Part shown: piece by piece, positions 55,934 through 64,000 of the stretch | Layout: each line of letters opens with the position of its first letter | How positions within the stretch are numbered: position 1 is the stretch's first letter | Source: Nitrospirillum amazonense | Lineage (GTDB): Bacteria > Pseudomonadota > Alphaproteobacteria > Azospirillales > Azospirillaceae | Assembly: GCF_007828045.1 (NCBI RefSeq) | Contig: NZ_VITN01000004.1 | Span: 124,001-188,000 of the forward strand | Length of the DNA: 64,000 nucleotides | Direction of reading: 5' to 3' | Program-made: the position numbers and the translations under genes | Notes under the pieces: model-generated | Database searches by the model: none | What the model was told of the DNA's origin: nothing | Seen by the model: the letters and a program-made list of their open reading frames with translations, nothing else

Positions 55934-56308
55934 AAGCTAGGGCTGTGCGCCGGGTGACGATGCTGTCCCCAGCGCGGTGCGGAAGCTTGAGCGCGCCGTG
56001 CCCCGCTTCGATGCGGTGAGACTTTCAGGCGGCCAATTTATCCAATATGCAATTTTTTATTATGCGCATCTGCGCCCGTTTACTCACGATATGCAATCGG
56101 TTGCATAATTTACTATTGTATGTTGCGAAGTATAAGATGGTAATATTGTGTTCGTCATTTCAGATATCTTCTCAATTTGCTGGCGCGGATTCCTCATGCT
56201 ATGCTTTGGGATATGTTTGATGTACTTTGCCTGATGTGGGCTGTTAGCACTTTGTTAATGCCGCTTAGGTGATCATCCGGCCTAAGATATTAACTCCTCA
56301 GGCTCGAA
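55934..56308. other. AT-rich regulatory region before the chemoreceptor
   Basis: 375 bases, much richer in A+T from 56030 to 56260. TATGCAA occurs at 56046-56052 and again as part of the dyad TATGCAA-TCGG-TTGCATA (56090-56107). No gene is supported. It probably holds the promoter of the chemoreceptor gene. Confidence 0.55.
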
Positions 56309-58000
56309 ATGATGAACTTCCTATCCAGCATGAAAGTCGGGCGGAAGCTGGCGGCCGCTTTCACGATCATAGTCGCCATCACCTTGATCGCTTCGGGTAT
56401 CAATTACCGGGCGCTGTCCACCATTCGCGACACGACGCAATGGTCCGACCATACCTACAAGGTGCTGGAACGGCTTGGCCATACCATGGCGGCCATGGTC
56501 GATCGGGAATCGGGCCTGCGCGGCTATCTGATCGGCGCCGACGCCAAGTTCCTGGAGCCGTACCAGAAAGGCCAGGCGGCGTTCGAGGCAGCCTTTGCGG
56601 AGGTCAAGTCCCTGACCGCGGACAACCCCGCGCAGCAGGCGCGCCTGGATGAGCTGCGCCGGTTGGAGCAGTCCTGGCTACAGGAGGTGGCCAACCAGGA
56701 AATCGGGCTGATGGCGAAGCCGGAAACCATCGAGCAGGCGCGCAAGCTGGCGGCCAGCGGCATCGGCAAGGTGCACATGGACCCCATTCGCGCCAAGGTG
56801 GCGGAGATCGACAAGGTGGAGCGCGACCTGCTGGCGCAGCGGGCGACGATCCAGGCCGACGCGCTCACGACGGCCACGACGGTGGCGCTGGGCAGCAGTG
56901 GCCTGTCCATTCTGCTGGCGGTCATCCTGGCTTGGGGCCTGACCCGGTTGGTGGCCTCGCCCATCGTAACCATGACCGGCGTGATGAAGCGCCTGGCGGA
57001 CGGCGACACCCGGGTCGAGATTCCGGCCCGCGAGCGCCAGGATGAGATTGGCGGCATGGCCCAGGCCGTGGGCGTGTTCAAAGACAACATGATCGAGGCG
57101 GACCGGCTGCGGTCGGAGCAGGAGGCGCTGAAACAGCGTGCGGAGAAGGAGCGCCGGCAGGCGATGCTGGACCTGGCTGGCGCCTTCGAAAGCCGGGTGG
57201 GTGGCATCGTCAACGGCGTGACGGCCCAGGCCACGGAATTGCTGGCCACGGCGCAGACCTTGAATTCCTCATCCGGCCATGTGGCGCGTGAGGCGGGCAC
57301 CGTTGCCGCCGCCTCCCTGCAGGCGACGCAGAATGTGCAGACGGTGGCGGCGGCGACGGAGGAACTGTCCGCCTCCATCCAGGAAATCACCCTGCAGGTC
57401 ACGCGGTCCAGCCAGATGATCTCCAGCGCCGTCGGCCAGGCGGGGCGGACCAACGAGGAGGTGCAGGGCCTGATGCAGTCGGCCCAGCGCATCGGCGAGG
57501 TGGTGACCCTGATCAACGACATCGCCAGCCGCACCAATCTCTTGGCCCTGAACGCCACCATCGAGGCGGCCCGCGCCGGCGACGCCGGCAAGGGCTTCGC
57601 CATCGTCGCGTCCGAGGTCAAGTCCCTGGCCACCCAGACGGCCCAGGCCACGGAGGAAATCCGGGCGCAGATCGCCGGCATGCAGGCGGCGACCGAAACC
57701 TCGGCCAAATCCATCCAGGGCATCGTGGAGATCATCAGCCAGGTGGACCAGGCCGCCACCACCATCGCCTCGGCGGTGGAGGAGCAGGCCGCCACCACCA
57801 ACGAGATCACGCGCAACGTCCAGCAGGCGGCCCAGGGGACCAGCGACGTCAGCCAGACCATCTCGCGCGTCAGCGACGCGGCGCAGGAGACCGGGGGGGC
57901 CGCCGGGGAGGTGCACACGGCGGCCAACGATCTCAGCAAGAACGGCGAACTGCTGAAGCAGCAGGTCGATACCTTCCTGCGGGAGATCCGCGCCGCGTGA
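56309..58000 (+). CDS. methyl-accepting chemotaxis protein, CHASE3-HAMP type
   Basis: 563 residues. The N-terminal membrane helix ([19 protein letters not shown]) is followed by a CHASE3-like four-helix sensor (about 35-185, with [21 protein letters not shown]). The second helix is [26 protein letters not shown] comes next ([26 protein letters not shown]). The signalling domain has the hairpin tip [39 protein letters not shown]. It signals to a CheA/CheW array at the membrane. The ligand is unknown. An AT-rich regulatory region precedes it. Confidence 0.93.
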   Translation: MMNFLSSMKVGRKLAAAFTIIVAITLIASGINYRALSTIRDTTQWSDHTYKVLERLGHTMAAMVDRESGLRGYLIGADAKFLEPYQKGQAAFEAAFAEVKSLTADNPAQQARLDELRRLEQSWLQEVANQEIGLMAKPETIEQARKLAASGIGKVHMDPIRAKVAEIDKVERDLLAQRATIQADALTTATTVALGSSGLSILLAVILAWGLTRLVASPIVTMTGVMKRLADGDTRVEIPARERQDEIGGMAQAVGVFKDNMIEADRLRSEQEALKQRAEKERRQAMLDLAGAFESRVGGIVNGVTAQATELLATAQTLNSSSGHVAREAGTVAAASLQATQNVQTVAAATEELSASIQEITLQVTRSSQMISSAVGQAGRTNEEVQGLMQSAQRIGEVVTLINDIASRTNLLALNATIEAARAGDAGKGFAIVASEVKSLATQTAQATEEIRAQIAGMQAATETSAKSIQGIVEIISQVDQAATTIASAVEEQAATTNEITRNVQQAAQGTSDVSQTISRVSDAAQETGGAAGEVHTAANDLSKNGELLKQQVDTFLREIRAA

Positions 58001-58136
58001 GGCGGGGAATGACTTGGACCAGGGCCAGGGTGGGAGGCGTTCTTGAATGAACGCGGCCCGCCCGGGCGCATGAACTATCACGATGCCGGACTTCTCGAGC
58101 GGGAACACGACGGCATAGCAGGAAAGCAGAGAAAAA

Positions 58137-59615
58137 ATGTTCGGATTTTCTAAAAACAATGATGCCATCAACCGTCAGATTTCGGCGCTCGGCGCGCTGC
58201 GCGCCAAGGTGATGGTGGCGGACGAGGATCTCAATATCGTCTACGTGAATCCTTCCGTGGTCGCCCTGCTGCGCGACGTAGAGCACGATCTGCGCAAGGA
58301 ATTGCCGCGTCTGAACGTGGACCGCCTGGTCGGCAGCAACATCGACATCTTCCATAAGAACCCGGCGCACCAGCGGGGCATGCTGGCCAAGCTGGCCAAG
58401 CCCCACGCCGCCACCATCAAGGTGGCCAGCCATCAGTTCGACCTGCTGGTCACGCCCCTGAGCGAGGGCGGCCGCCGCATCGGCTTCGTGGTCGAATGGG
58501 CCGACGCCAAGGAGCGGCTGGAGAACCTGGATTACGCCGGGCAGATCGCCGCCATCCGGCGGTCGCAGGCCGTCATCGAATTCACCACCGACGGCATCAT
58601 CACCAAGGCCAACGACAATTTCCTGACCGTCATGGGCTATCGCCTGGAGGAGGTGGTGGGCAAGCACCACCAGATGTTCGTCGACCGCGACTACGGCGCC
58701 ACGGCGGAATACCGCCAGTTCTGGGAATCGCTGAAACGTGGCGAGTTCAAGGCCGCGCAGTTCAAGCGCGTCTCCAAGTCCGGCAAGACCGTTTGGATCG
58801 AGGGCGCCTACAACCCGATCTTCGATGAAAAGGGCCAGGTGACGAAGGTTGTGAAATTCGCCGTGGACGTGACGGCCCAGGTCAACCTCCTGGACAACCT
58901 GAAGGTCCTGATCGACCAGAACTTCGGTGAGATTGAAAGCGCGATCGGCCAGTCGACGCGCGAGGCCTCGTCGGCCGGCGCGGCGGCGGGGAGCACCGCC
59001 AACAGCGTGCAGATGGTGGCGGCCAGCGCCGAGGAGCTCGCGGCCTCCATCGCCGAGATCTCGCAGAGCATGTCGCGTGCCCGGACCGCGACCGACAGCG
59101 CGTTCGACCGCACCGTGCAGGTGGGTGAAAGCACCGACCGGCTGGCGACGGCGGCCCAGGCCATGAACGGCATCGTCGGGCTGATTAACAACATCGCCGG
59201 CCAGATCAACCTGCTGGCCCTGAACGCCACCATTGAGGCGGCCCGTGCCGGCGAGGCGGGCAAGGGCTTTGCCGTCGTGGCCAGCGAGGTCAAGAACCTG
59301 GCTAACCAGTCGGCCAAGGCCACCGAGCAGATTTCGGGTGAAATCGAAGGGATACAGTCCACGTCCGCCGAGGTCGCCAGCGCCCTGAACGCCATCCGCG
59401 ACGCCGTTTCCACCGTGCGCGAGCATGTGTCCGGAACGGCCGCCGCCGTGGAGGAGCAGAGCGCCGTCACGCGCAGCATGTCCACCAACATGCACAGCGC
59501 CTCCAGCGCCGTCTCCACGGTGACGACCAACGTCACGGCCATCTCCGCCGCCATCGGTCAGGTCGCCGCCGCCGTGGACAAAACCAAGGAGGCGGCCCAG
59601 GTGCTTGTGCGCTGA
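58137..59615 (+). CDS. soluble PAS-PAS chemoreceptor
   Basis: 492 residues, no membrane helix. PAS 1 (about 18-125) starts [28 protein letters not shown] 2 (about 130-245) has [39 protein letters not shown], like Aer/redox-type PAS domains. The MCP signalling domain follows, with the tip [39 protein letters not shown]. Such cytoplasmic receptors sense internal signals such as redox, oxygen or energy state. A cofactor cannot be seen directly. It lies 136 bases after the first receptor. Confidence 0.92.
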   Translation: MFGFSKNNDAINRQISALGALRAKVMVADEDLNIVYVNPSVVALLRDVEHDLRKELPRLNVDRLVGSNIDIFHKNPAHQRGMLAKLAKPHAATIKVASHQFDLLVTPLSEGGRRIGFVVEWADAKERLENLDYAGQIAAIRRSQAVIEFTTDGIITKANDNFLTVMGYRLEEVVGKHHQMFVDRDYGATAEYRQFWESLKRGEFKAAQFKRVSKSGKTVWIEGAYNPIFDEKGQVTKVVKFAVDVTAQVNLLDNLKVLIDQNFGEIESAIGQSTREASSAGAAAGSTANSVQMVAASAEELAASIAEISQSMSRARTATDSAFDRTVQVGESTDRLATAAQAMNGIVGLINNIAGQINLLALNATIEAARAGEAGKGFAVVASEVKNLANQSAKATEQISGEIEGIQSTSAEVASALNAIRDAVSTVREHVSGTAAAVEEQSAVTRSMSTNMHSASSAVSTVTTNVTAISAAIGQVAAAVDKTKEAAQVLVR

Positions 59616-59644
59616 GGACAGGCTCGGAGTCTGGATGCCGGCGG

Positions 59645-59665
59645 CGCGGCCTTGAGGTGGCCGCG
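59645..59665. terminator. hairpin between convergent genes
   Basis: CGCGGCC and GGCCGCG with a 7-base loop lie between the PAS receptor (right-going) and the sugar-binding protein gene (left-going). There is a short TCCTTG tail only. Confidence 0.45.
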
Positions 59666-59677
59666 TCCTTGGCGACC

Positions 59678-60985
59678 TCAGTGCCCGCCCGGCTGCACCA
59701 CTCCCGTCGCCGCCGTTCTCGCGCGTTCCAGCTCCGCCAGGGCCGCGTCGATATCGTGTGGCGGGGCCATGAAGCGGCGGAAGACGCCGCCAGCGGCCGC
59801 GGTTAGCGGCGTGGTGGCGTCGCGGTCGAAGTAGGCGGCGAATCCGGCCGCATCCTCCAGCACCTGCCGCCCGGCATCCTCGAAGAAGGTGCCGGCGCCC
59901 GCCGGCGCGGGCGCCGTGTCCCCCTGCCTGTCGCGCAGCGGCGACACCATGGCGAGATCGCTGTTGAAACGGTCCAGTTCCACCGTCTCCGCCAGGAAAT
60001 GCACGAAGCGCTGAACCTCCGGCCGCGCGGCCGCCCGGGGTGCCACCACCAGCACATCCTGCGGCGCGTCCTCATAGCGGGGCATGCCGGGGGTCAGCGT
60101 GGGGAAGGGGATGAAGCCCACATCATCGCGCACCAGGGGGGAGAAGTGCATGGCGGCGAACCCGCCCAGCAACAGCATGCCCACCTGCTGGCGATAGAAG
60201 TAGGGCAGGGTATCGCGCCAGCTGTCCGCCGGCTGGGGCGCGTGGAAGTAACCCCGGTCCAGCAGCAGCTTCCACCGCGCCATCACCGCGCGCGCGGCCG
60301 GGTCGGTGAAGGGGATGTGTCCCGCCAGCAGGCGGCGATGGAAGTCCAACCCGTTCAGGCGCAGGTCCAGGTAGTCGAACCAGGCGAACAGCGGCCAGTT
60401 TTCCTGCGCGCCATAGGCGAAGGGCGTGACCCCCGCGGCCTTCAGGCGCGCCGCCACGGCCAGCAGATCCTCCCAGGTCCGGGGCGGCGTCAGGCTCAGG
60501 CGCCGGAACAGGGATTTGCGGTAAAAGAAGCCCCAGGGGTAGGTCGACAGGGGCACGGCCACGACCTTCGCGCCCACGGTGACGGCGTCGACGGCCGGCG
60601 GGCTGAACCGGTCGCGCACCAGCCGGGTCAGATCCGGGGGCAGGGGCGCCACCACCCGCTGGGCACAGCCGTCACGCAGCGCCTTGCCCGAATCCCAGAA
60701 CGCGACATCCGGGGCGTCGGGCCCGCCGGCCTTGGCGCCGACCCGCTGCCAGTAGAGGTCCATGGGCACTTCGCGGTGGGTGATCTGGATGTCCGGGTTG
60801 GCGGCGGCGAAGTGGTCCAGCAGGGCGGCCCAGGCGGTGTGCTTGTCCCGGCTGCCAACCATCATGTCGATGGTCAGGTGGCCGGCCTGTGCCGGGCATG
60901 CCAGGCAAAGGACCAGGACCAGACAGAGAAGAAGGCCCGCGGCGCCATCCGGCCCCCGGCCTTGCCGGCGCGTGACCGCTACCAT
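59678..60985 (-). CDS. ABC sugar-type substrate-binding protein
   Basis: 435 residues. A signal peptide (DGAAGLLLCLVLVLCLACPAQA) is followed by a family 1 solute-binding fold with AWAALLDHFAAANPDIQITHRE, then PDVAFWDSGKALRD and VVAVPLSTYPWGFFYRKSLFRRL. Late parts include LLLGGFAAMHFSPLVRDDVGFIPFPTL. It is periplasmic, probably for a sugar or oligosaccharide. No permease or ATPase gene is in the window, so it is an orphan. It could also work as a ligand presenter for the chemoreceptors next to it. Confidence 0.86.
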   Translation of the reverse strand: MVAVTRRQGRGPDGAAGLLLCLVLVLCLACPAQAGHLTIDMMVGSRDKHTAWAALLDHFAAANPDIQITHREVPMDLYWQRVGAKAGGPDAPDVAFWDSGKALRDGCAQRVVAPLPPDLTRLVRDRFSPPAVDAVTVGAKVVAVPLSTYPWGFFYRKSLFRRLSLTPPRTWEDLLAVAARLKAAGVTPFAYGAQENWPLFAWFDYLDLRLNGLDFHRRLLAGHIPFTDPAARAVMARWKLLLDRGYFHAPQPADSWRDTLPYFYRQQVGMLLLGGFAAMHFSPLVRDDVGFIPFPTLTPGMPRYEDAPQDVLVVAPRAAARPEVQRFVHFLAETVELDRFNSDLAMVSPLRDRQGDTAPAPAGAGTFFEDAGRQVLEDAAGFAAYFDRDATTPLTAAAGGVFRRFMAPPHDIDAALAELERARTAATGVVQPGGH

Positions 60986-61246
60986 CCAACGGCCCCCGCC
61001 CCGCCTGTCCTATGCCATGTCGATATCATGCTGGATAACCTTGGGCAGGCCTTTGGGCGGGGAACTTTTAGACGGCGATCTGGTAGACGGCGACCTGGGG
61101 CCGGAGCGCGAGGCCGGGGAAGGGATGCTACCTATACGGTACGGGCGCCGCCAATCCTACATGGAAATCCAGGTGGAATTAGGCCGCCCGGCGCCCCAGG
61201 CCCGGCGCCCCTGGCCCTCAAGCCCGGCGTCGCGTAGACTGCACCC

Positions 61247-62440
61247 ATGTTCAGCACCTTCTTCTTCCAACTGCGCCAGGCCCGCATTCCCGTGACCCTG
61301 CGGGAGTATCTGGCCCTGATGGAGGCCATGTCGGCGCATGTCGCCGGCTACAGCGTGGAGGACTTCTACCACCTGTCCCGCACCATCCTGGTGAAGGATG
61401 AGCGCAACCTGGACCGTTTCGACGTCGTCTTCGGCCAGGTCTTCAAGGGGCTGGAGGCGGCCGCGGGCGGTGACGGTGGCGATGTCGCCGCGCGCGCGCT
61501 GCCCGAGGAATGGCTGCGCAAGCTGGCCGAGCGGCACCTGACGGAGGAGGAGAAGGCGCAAATCCAGGCCCTGGGCGGCTGGGAAAAGCTGATGGAGACA
61601 TTGGCCCAGCGCCTGAAGGAGCAGCACAGCCGCCACCAGGGCGGGTCCAAGTGGATCGGCACGGCCGGCACCTCGCCCTTCGGCGCCCATGGCTACAATC
61701 CCGAGGGCGTGCGCATCGGGCAGGAGGGCAGCCGCCACCGCCGCGCCGTGAAGGTCTGGGACCGGCGCGAGTTCCGCAACCTGGATGACACGGTGGAGCT
61801 GGGCACCCGCAACATCAAGGTGGCGCTGCGCCGCCTGCGCAAGTTCGCCCGAACCGGCGCCGCCGAGGTGTTGGACCTGCCCGACACCATCCGCGCCACG
61901 GCGGCCAACGCCGGCCACCTGGACCTGAAGCTGCGCCCCGAACGGCACAACGCGGTCAAGGTGCTGCTGTTCCTGGACGTGGGCGGTTCCATGGACGACC
62001 ACATCCGCCTGTGCGAGGAGCTGTTCTCCGCCGCCAAGGGGGAGTTCAAGCACCTGGAGTATTTCTACTTCCACAACTGTGTCTATGAGGGCGTGTGGAA
62101 AGACAACCGCCGCCGGCGGACGGAACAGATGTCGACCTTCGACGTGCTGCACACCTATCCGGCGGACTACAAGCTGATCTTCGTGGGCGACGCCAGCATG
62201 AGCCCCTATGAGATCACCCACGCCGGCGGGGCGGTGGAGCACTGGAACCAGGAGGCGGGGCAGGTGTGGCTGCGGCGTCTGCTGGACGTCTACCGCCGCG
62301 CCATCTGGCTGAACCCGGTCAGCGAAGGCTATTGGCCCTACACCGCCAGCGTCGGCCTGATTAAAAATTTGATGGAGGGCCGCATGTATCCCCTGACCCT
62401 GCAGGGGCTGGAGGCGGGCATGCGGGAACTTAGCCATTGA
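61247..62440 (+). CDS. CoxE-like VWA protein
   Basis: 397 residues. It starts MFSTFFFQLRQARIPVTLREYLALMEAM, the VWA/CoxE-like opening. A long helical part follows, with GTSPFGAHGYNPEGVRIGQE. The VWA domain carries LLFLDVGGSMDDH, a MIDAS motif of DxGxS form. By family it is the cytoplasmic partner of a MoxR ATPase for metal or cofactor insertion. The likely ATPase is at 53521, about 6.9 kb away. The usual direct adjacency is broken by the genes in between. Confidence 0.87.
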   Translation: MFSTFFFQLRQARIPVTLREYLALMEAMSAHVAGYSVEDFYHLSRTILVKDERNLDRFDVVFGQVFKGLEAAAGGDGGDVAARALPEEWLRKLAERHLTEEEKAQIQALGGWEKLMETLAQRLKEQHSRHQGGSKWIGTAGTSPFGAHGYNPEGVRIGQEGSRHRRAVKVWDRREFRNLDDTVELGTRNIKVALRRLRKFARTGAAEVLDLPDTIRATAANAGHLDLKLRPERHNAVKVLLFLDVGGSMDDHIRLCEELFSAAKGEFKHLEYFYFHNCVYEGVWKDNRRRRTEQMSTFDVLHTYPADYKLIFVGDASMSPYEITHAGGAVEHWNQEAGQVWLRRLLDVYRRAIWLNPVSEGYWPYTASVGLIKNLMEGRMYPLTLQGLEAGMRELSH

Positions 62441-62454
62441 TTTATTAACGTTTC

Positions 62455-62497
62455 TTGGCGCCCGCCCCCGCAAGTGCAGGGGGGCAGGGGCGCCCAA
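62455..62497 (+). terminator. GC-rich hairpin after the VWA gene
   Basis: TTGGCGCCC-CCCCC pairs with GGGGG-GGGGCGCCCAA with small internal mismatches around AAGTGC. There is no U-run. Confidence 0.5.
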
Positions 62498-62540
62498 AGC
62501 ACAGTTGCCGCGCGGTGCATCCCGGCATAGTGTCCGCGCG

Positions 62541-62559
62541 GGCTCAAAACTTTTGAACC
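62541..62559. promoter_or_regulatory. dyad upstream of icd
   Basis: GG-N-TCAAAA-C-TTTTGA-N-CC is a symmetric site about 85 bases before the icd start. It is a candidate operator. Confidence 0.4.
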
Positions 62560-62641
62560 CAGGACGCGGGAGCTCCTCCCGAACCGCGCCATGTCCCCCG
62601 ATGGTTGGGGAAAGGCGCCAGTGCCAAGGATGAAAGAGAAG

Positions 62642-64000
62642 ATGAATTCTCCGACCAAGATCACCATCGCGCGCGGCGACGGTATCGGCCCCGAGATCAT
62701 GGACGCTACCCTCGAGGTGTTGGCCGCCAGCGGCGCCAACCTCGAGTATGAGGAAATCCAGATCGGCGAGAGCGTCTATCGCCGCGGCATCATGAACGGC
62801 ATGGAGCCCAGCGCCTGGGAAAGCCTGCGCCGCACCAAGGTGTTCCTGAAGGCCCCCATCACCACCCCGCAGGGCGGCGGCTACAAGTCGCTGAACGTGA
62901 CCATCCGCGGCGCCTTGGGCCTGTACGCCAACATCCGCCCCTGCGTCTCCTACTCCCCCTTCGTCGCCACCAAGCACCCGTCCATGGACGTGGTCATCGT
63001 GCGTGAGAATGAGGAAGACCTGTACGCCGGCATCGAATACCGCCAGACGCAGGACGTGACCCAGGCGGTGAAGCTGATCTCCCGCCCCGGGTCGGAAAAG
63101 ATCATCCGCTACGCCTTCGAATACGCGCGGGCCAACCATCGCCGCAAGGTGACGGCCTTCGTGAAGGACAACATCATGAAGATCTCCGATGGCCTGTTCC
63201 ATCGGGTCTTCGATGAGATCGCCGCCGAGTACCCGGACATCGAGGCGGAGAGCATGATCGTCGACATCGGCGCCGCCCGTCTGGCAGACACGCCGGAGCA
63301 CTTCGACGTCATCGTCACCCTGAACCTGTACGGCGACATCATTTCCGATATCGCCGCCCAGATCACCGGCTCGGTCGGCCTGGCCGGCTCCTCCAACATC
63401 GGTGACCAGTGCGCCATGTTCGAGGCCATCCACGGTTCCGCCCCCACCATCGCCGGCAAGGGCATCGCCAACCCGTCGGGCTTGCTGCTGGCCTCGGTCA
63501 TGATGCTGGTCCACATCGGCCAGTCGGAAGCGGCCGAGCGCATCCATAACGCCTGGCTGAAGATGATCGAGGACGGCATCCACACCGTCGATATCTTCAA
63601 GCGCGGCGTCAGCAAGGCCCGCATCGGCACCCGCGATTTCGCCGCCAATCTGGTCGATCGCCTGGGCGACCGCCCGGCCACCCTGGTGCCCGCCAGCTAC
63701 CCGGCCGGCGTCGCCAGCAGCTTCAGCGGCATCGCCCTGAAGGGCGCCCCGGCCCAGGCCAAGAAGCTGGTGGGCGTGGACGTGTTCCTGGAGCGCAAGG
63801 GCGGCAACGGCGACGACATGGCCGCGCTGTTCCAGCCGCTGCTCCCCGCCGGCCTGAAGCTGGTGATGGTGTCCAACCGTGGCCAGAAGGTGTGGCCGGA
63901 CGGCGCGCCGGAAACCTTCTGCACCGACCACTGGCGCTGCCGCGTCATGGCCGATGGCGCCGATGAGCTGAAGCACGGCCAGGTGGCCGAACTGCTGGCC
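62642..64000 (+). CDS. icd: isocitrate dehydrogenase, 3' end outside window
   Basis: The gene is open to the window edge (453 codons seen). KITIARGDGIGPEIMDATLEVL and APITTPQGGGYKSLNVTIRGALGLYANIRPC are the isocitrate/isopropylmalate dehydrogenase start. VIVRENEEDLYAGIEY and NLYGDIISDIAAQITGSVGLAGSSNIG hold the substrate and metal residues. A C-terminal extension past residue 340 (GVDVFLERKGGNGDDMAALFQPL) fits the longer, about 480-residue form known from Rickettsia and relatives. It oxidises isocitrate to 2-oxoglutarate in the TCA cycle. NAD or NADP use is not decided here. ATG 62642 is preferred (AAGGA upstream). ATG 62630 is possible. Confidence 0.93.
   Translation, partial: MNSPTKITIARGDGIGPEIMDATLEVLAASGANLEYEEIQIGESVYRRGIMNGMEPSAWESLRRTKVFLKAPITTPQGGGYKSLNVTIRGALGLYANIRPCVSYSPFVATKHPSMDVVIVRENEEDLYAGIEYRQTQDVTQAVKLISRPGSEKIIRYAFEYARANHRRKVTAFVKDNIMKISDGLFHRVFDEIAAEYPDIEAESMIVDIGAARLADTPEHFDVIVTLNLYGDIISDIAAQITGSVGLAGSSNIGDQCAMFEAIHGSAPTIAGKGIANPSGLLLASVMMLVHIGQSEAAERIHNAWLKMIEDGIHTVDIFKRGVSKARIGTRDFAANLVDRLGDRPATLVPASYPAGVASSFSGIALKGAPAQAKKLVGVDVFLERKGGNGDDMAALFQPLLPAGLKLVMVSNRGQKVWPDGAPETFCTDHWRCRVMADGADELKHGQVAELLA

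Noticed and set aside
61157-63976. A 939-codon open frame on the minus strand opposite the VWA and isocitrate dehydrogenase genes
   Set aside because: It is the antisense shadow of two well-recognised genes. Long antisense frames are common at this GC content, and the translation is His/Gly/Gln-rich with no domain.

Overview
This is a high-GC chromosomal segment from an alphaproteobacterium, most likely of the Rhodospirillales/Azospirillaceae (Azospirillum/Nitrospirillum type). The reasons are the flhB-cckA-recA-alaS gene order, CckA itself, CheZ-like phosphatases of the alphaproteobacterial form, flagellar genes in long ATGA-coupled operons, and LexA-type GTTC-N7-GTTC boxes. The species is inferred, not shown.

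Layout. 1-8.8 kb: the end of a VIT/vWA/TPR/DUF2135 protein, an NTF2-like protein, an ArsC/YffB-type reductase, a small membrane ORF behind two SOS-type boxes, a low-complexity HTH protein, a ROK fructokinase and small hypotheticals. 8.8-13.4 kb: an OmpA-family porin with an elaborately structured leader, two divergent LuxR-type response regulators and a CheZ-like phosphatase. 13.4-27 kb: mostly single housekeeping genes (RlmJ, lytic transglycosylase, TPR-methyltransferase, LrgA/LrgB, degenerate PhoD-like protein, MarR with a divergent serine hydrolase, DEAD-box helicase, RF3, amine oxidase, VOC protein).

27-44 kb: flagellar region. The rightward operon fliL-fliM-DUF6468-MotE-CheZ-MotB-like-MotB-like-TPR is almost entirely stop/start overlapped. 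The leftward operon is FlhB-tail protein - 110 aa protein - fliO - fliP. The second rightward operon is flgB-flgC-fliE-fliQ-fliR-flhB. A small BPSL0067/STY0301 effector-immunity-like module, poorer in GC, sits between the TPR gene and fliP. 44-53.4 kb: cckA, a tandem pair of structured non-coding elements, recA, small proteins and alaS. 53.5-62.4 kb: a MoxR ATPase and a CoxE-like VWA protein, which normally lie side by side, are separated by about 7 kb holding an AT-rich orphan membrane gene, a hypothetical secreted protein, two chemoreceptors and an orphan sugar-binding protein. The window ends inside an isocitrate dehydrogenase gene.

Functionally the window joins motility (motor, export gate, CheZ, chemoreceptors), cell-cycle control (CckA) and DNA-damage response (RecA, the SOS-box ORF). 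The least explained elements are the duplicated covarying element between cckA and recA, the ompA leader with alternative pairings, the SOS-box small ORF, the MotB-like pair, and the amidase-like module with two immunity-like paralogs. No tRNA, rRNA, CRISPR array, insertion sequence or phage gene was recognised.
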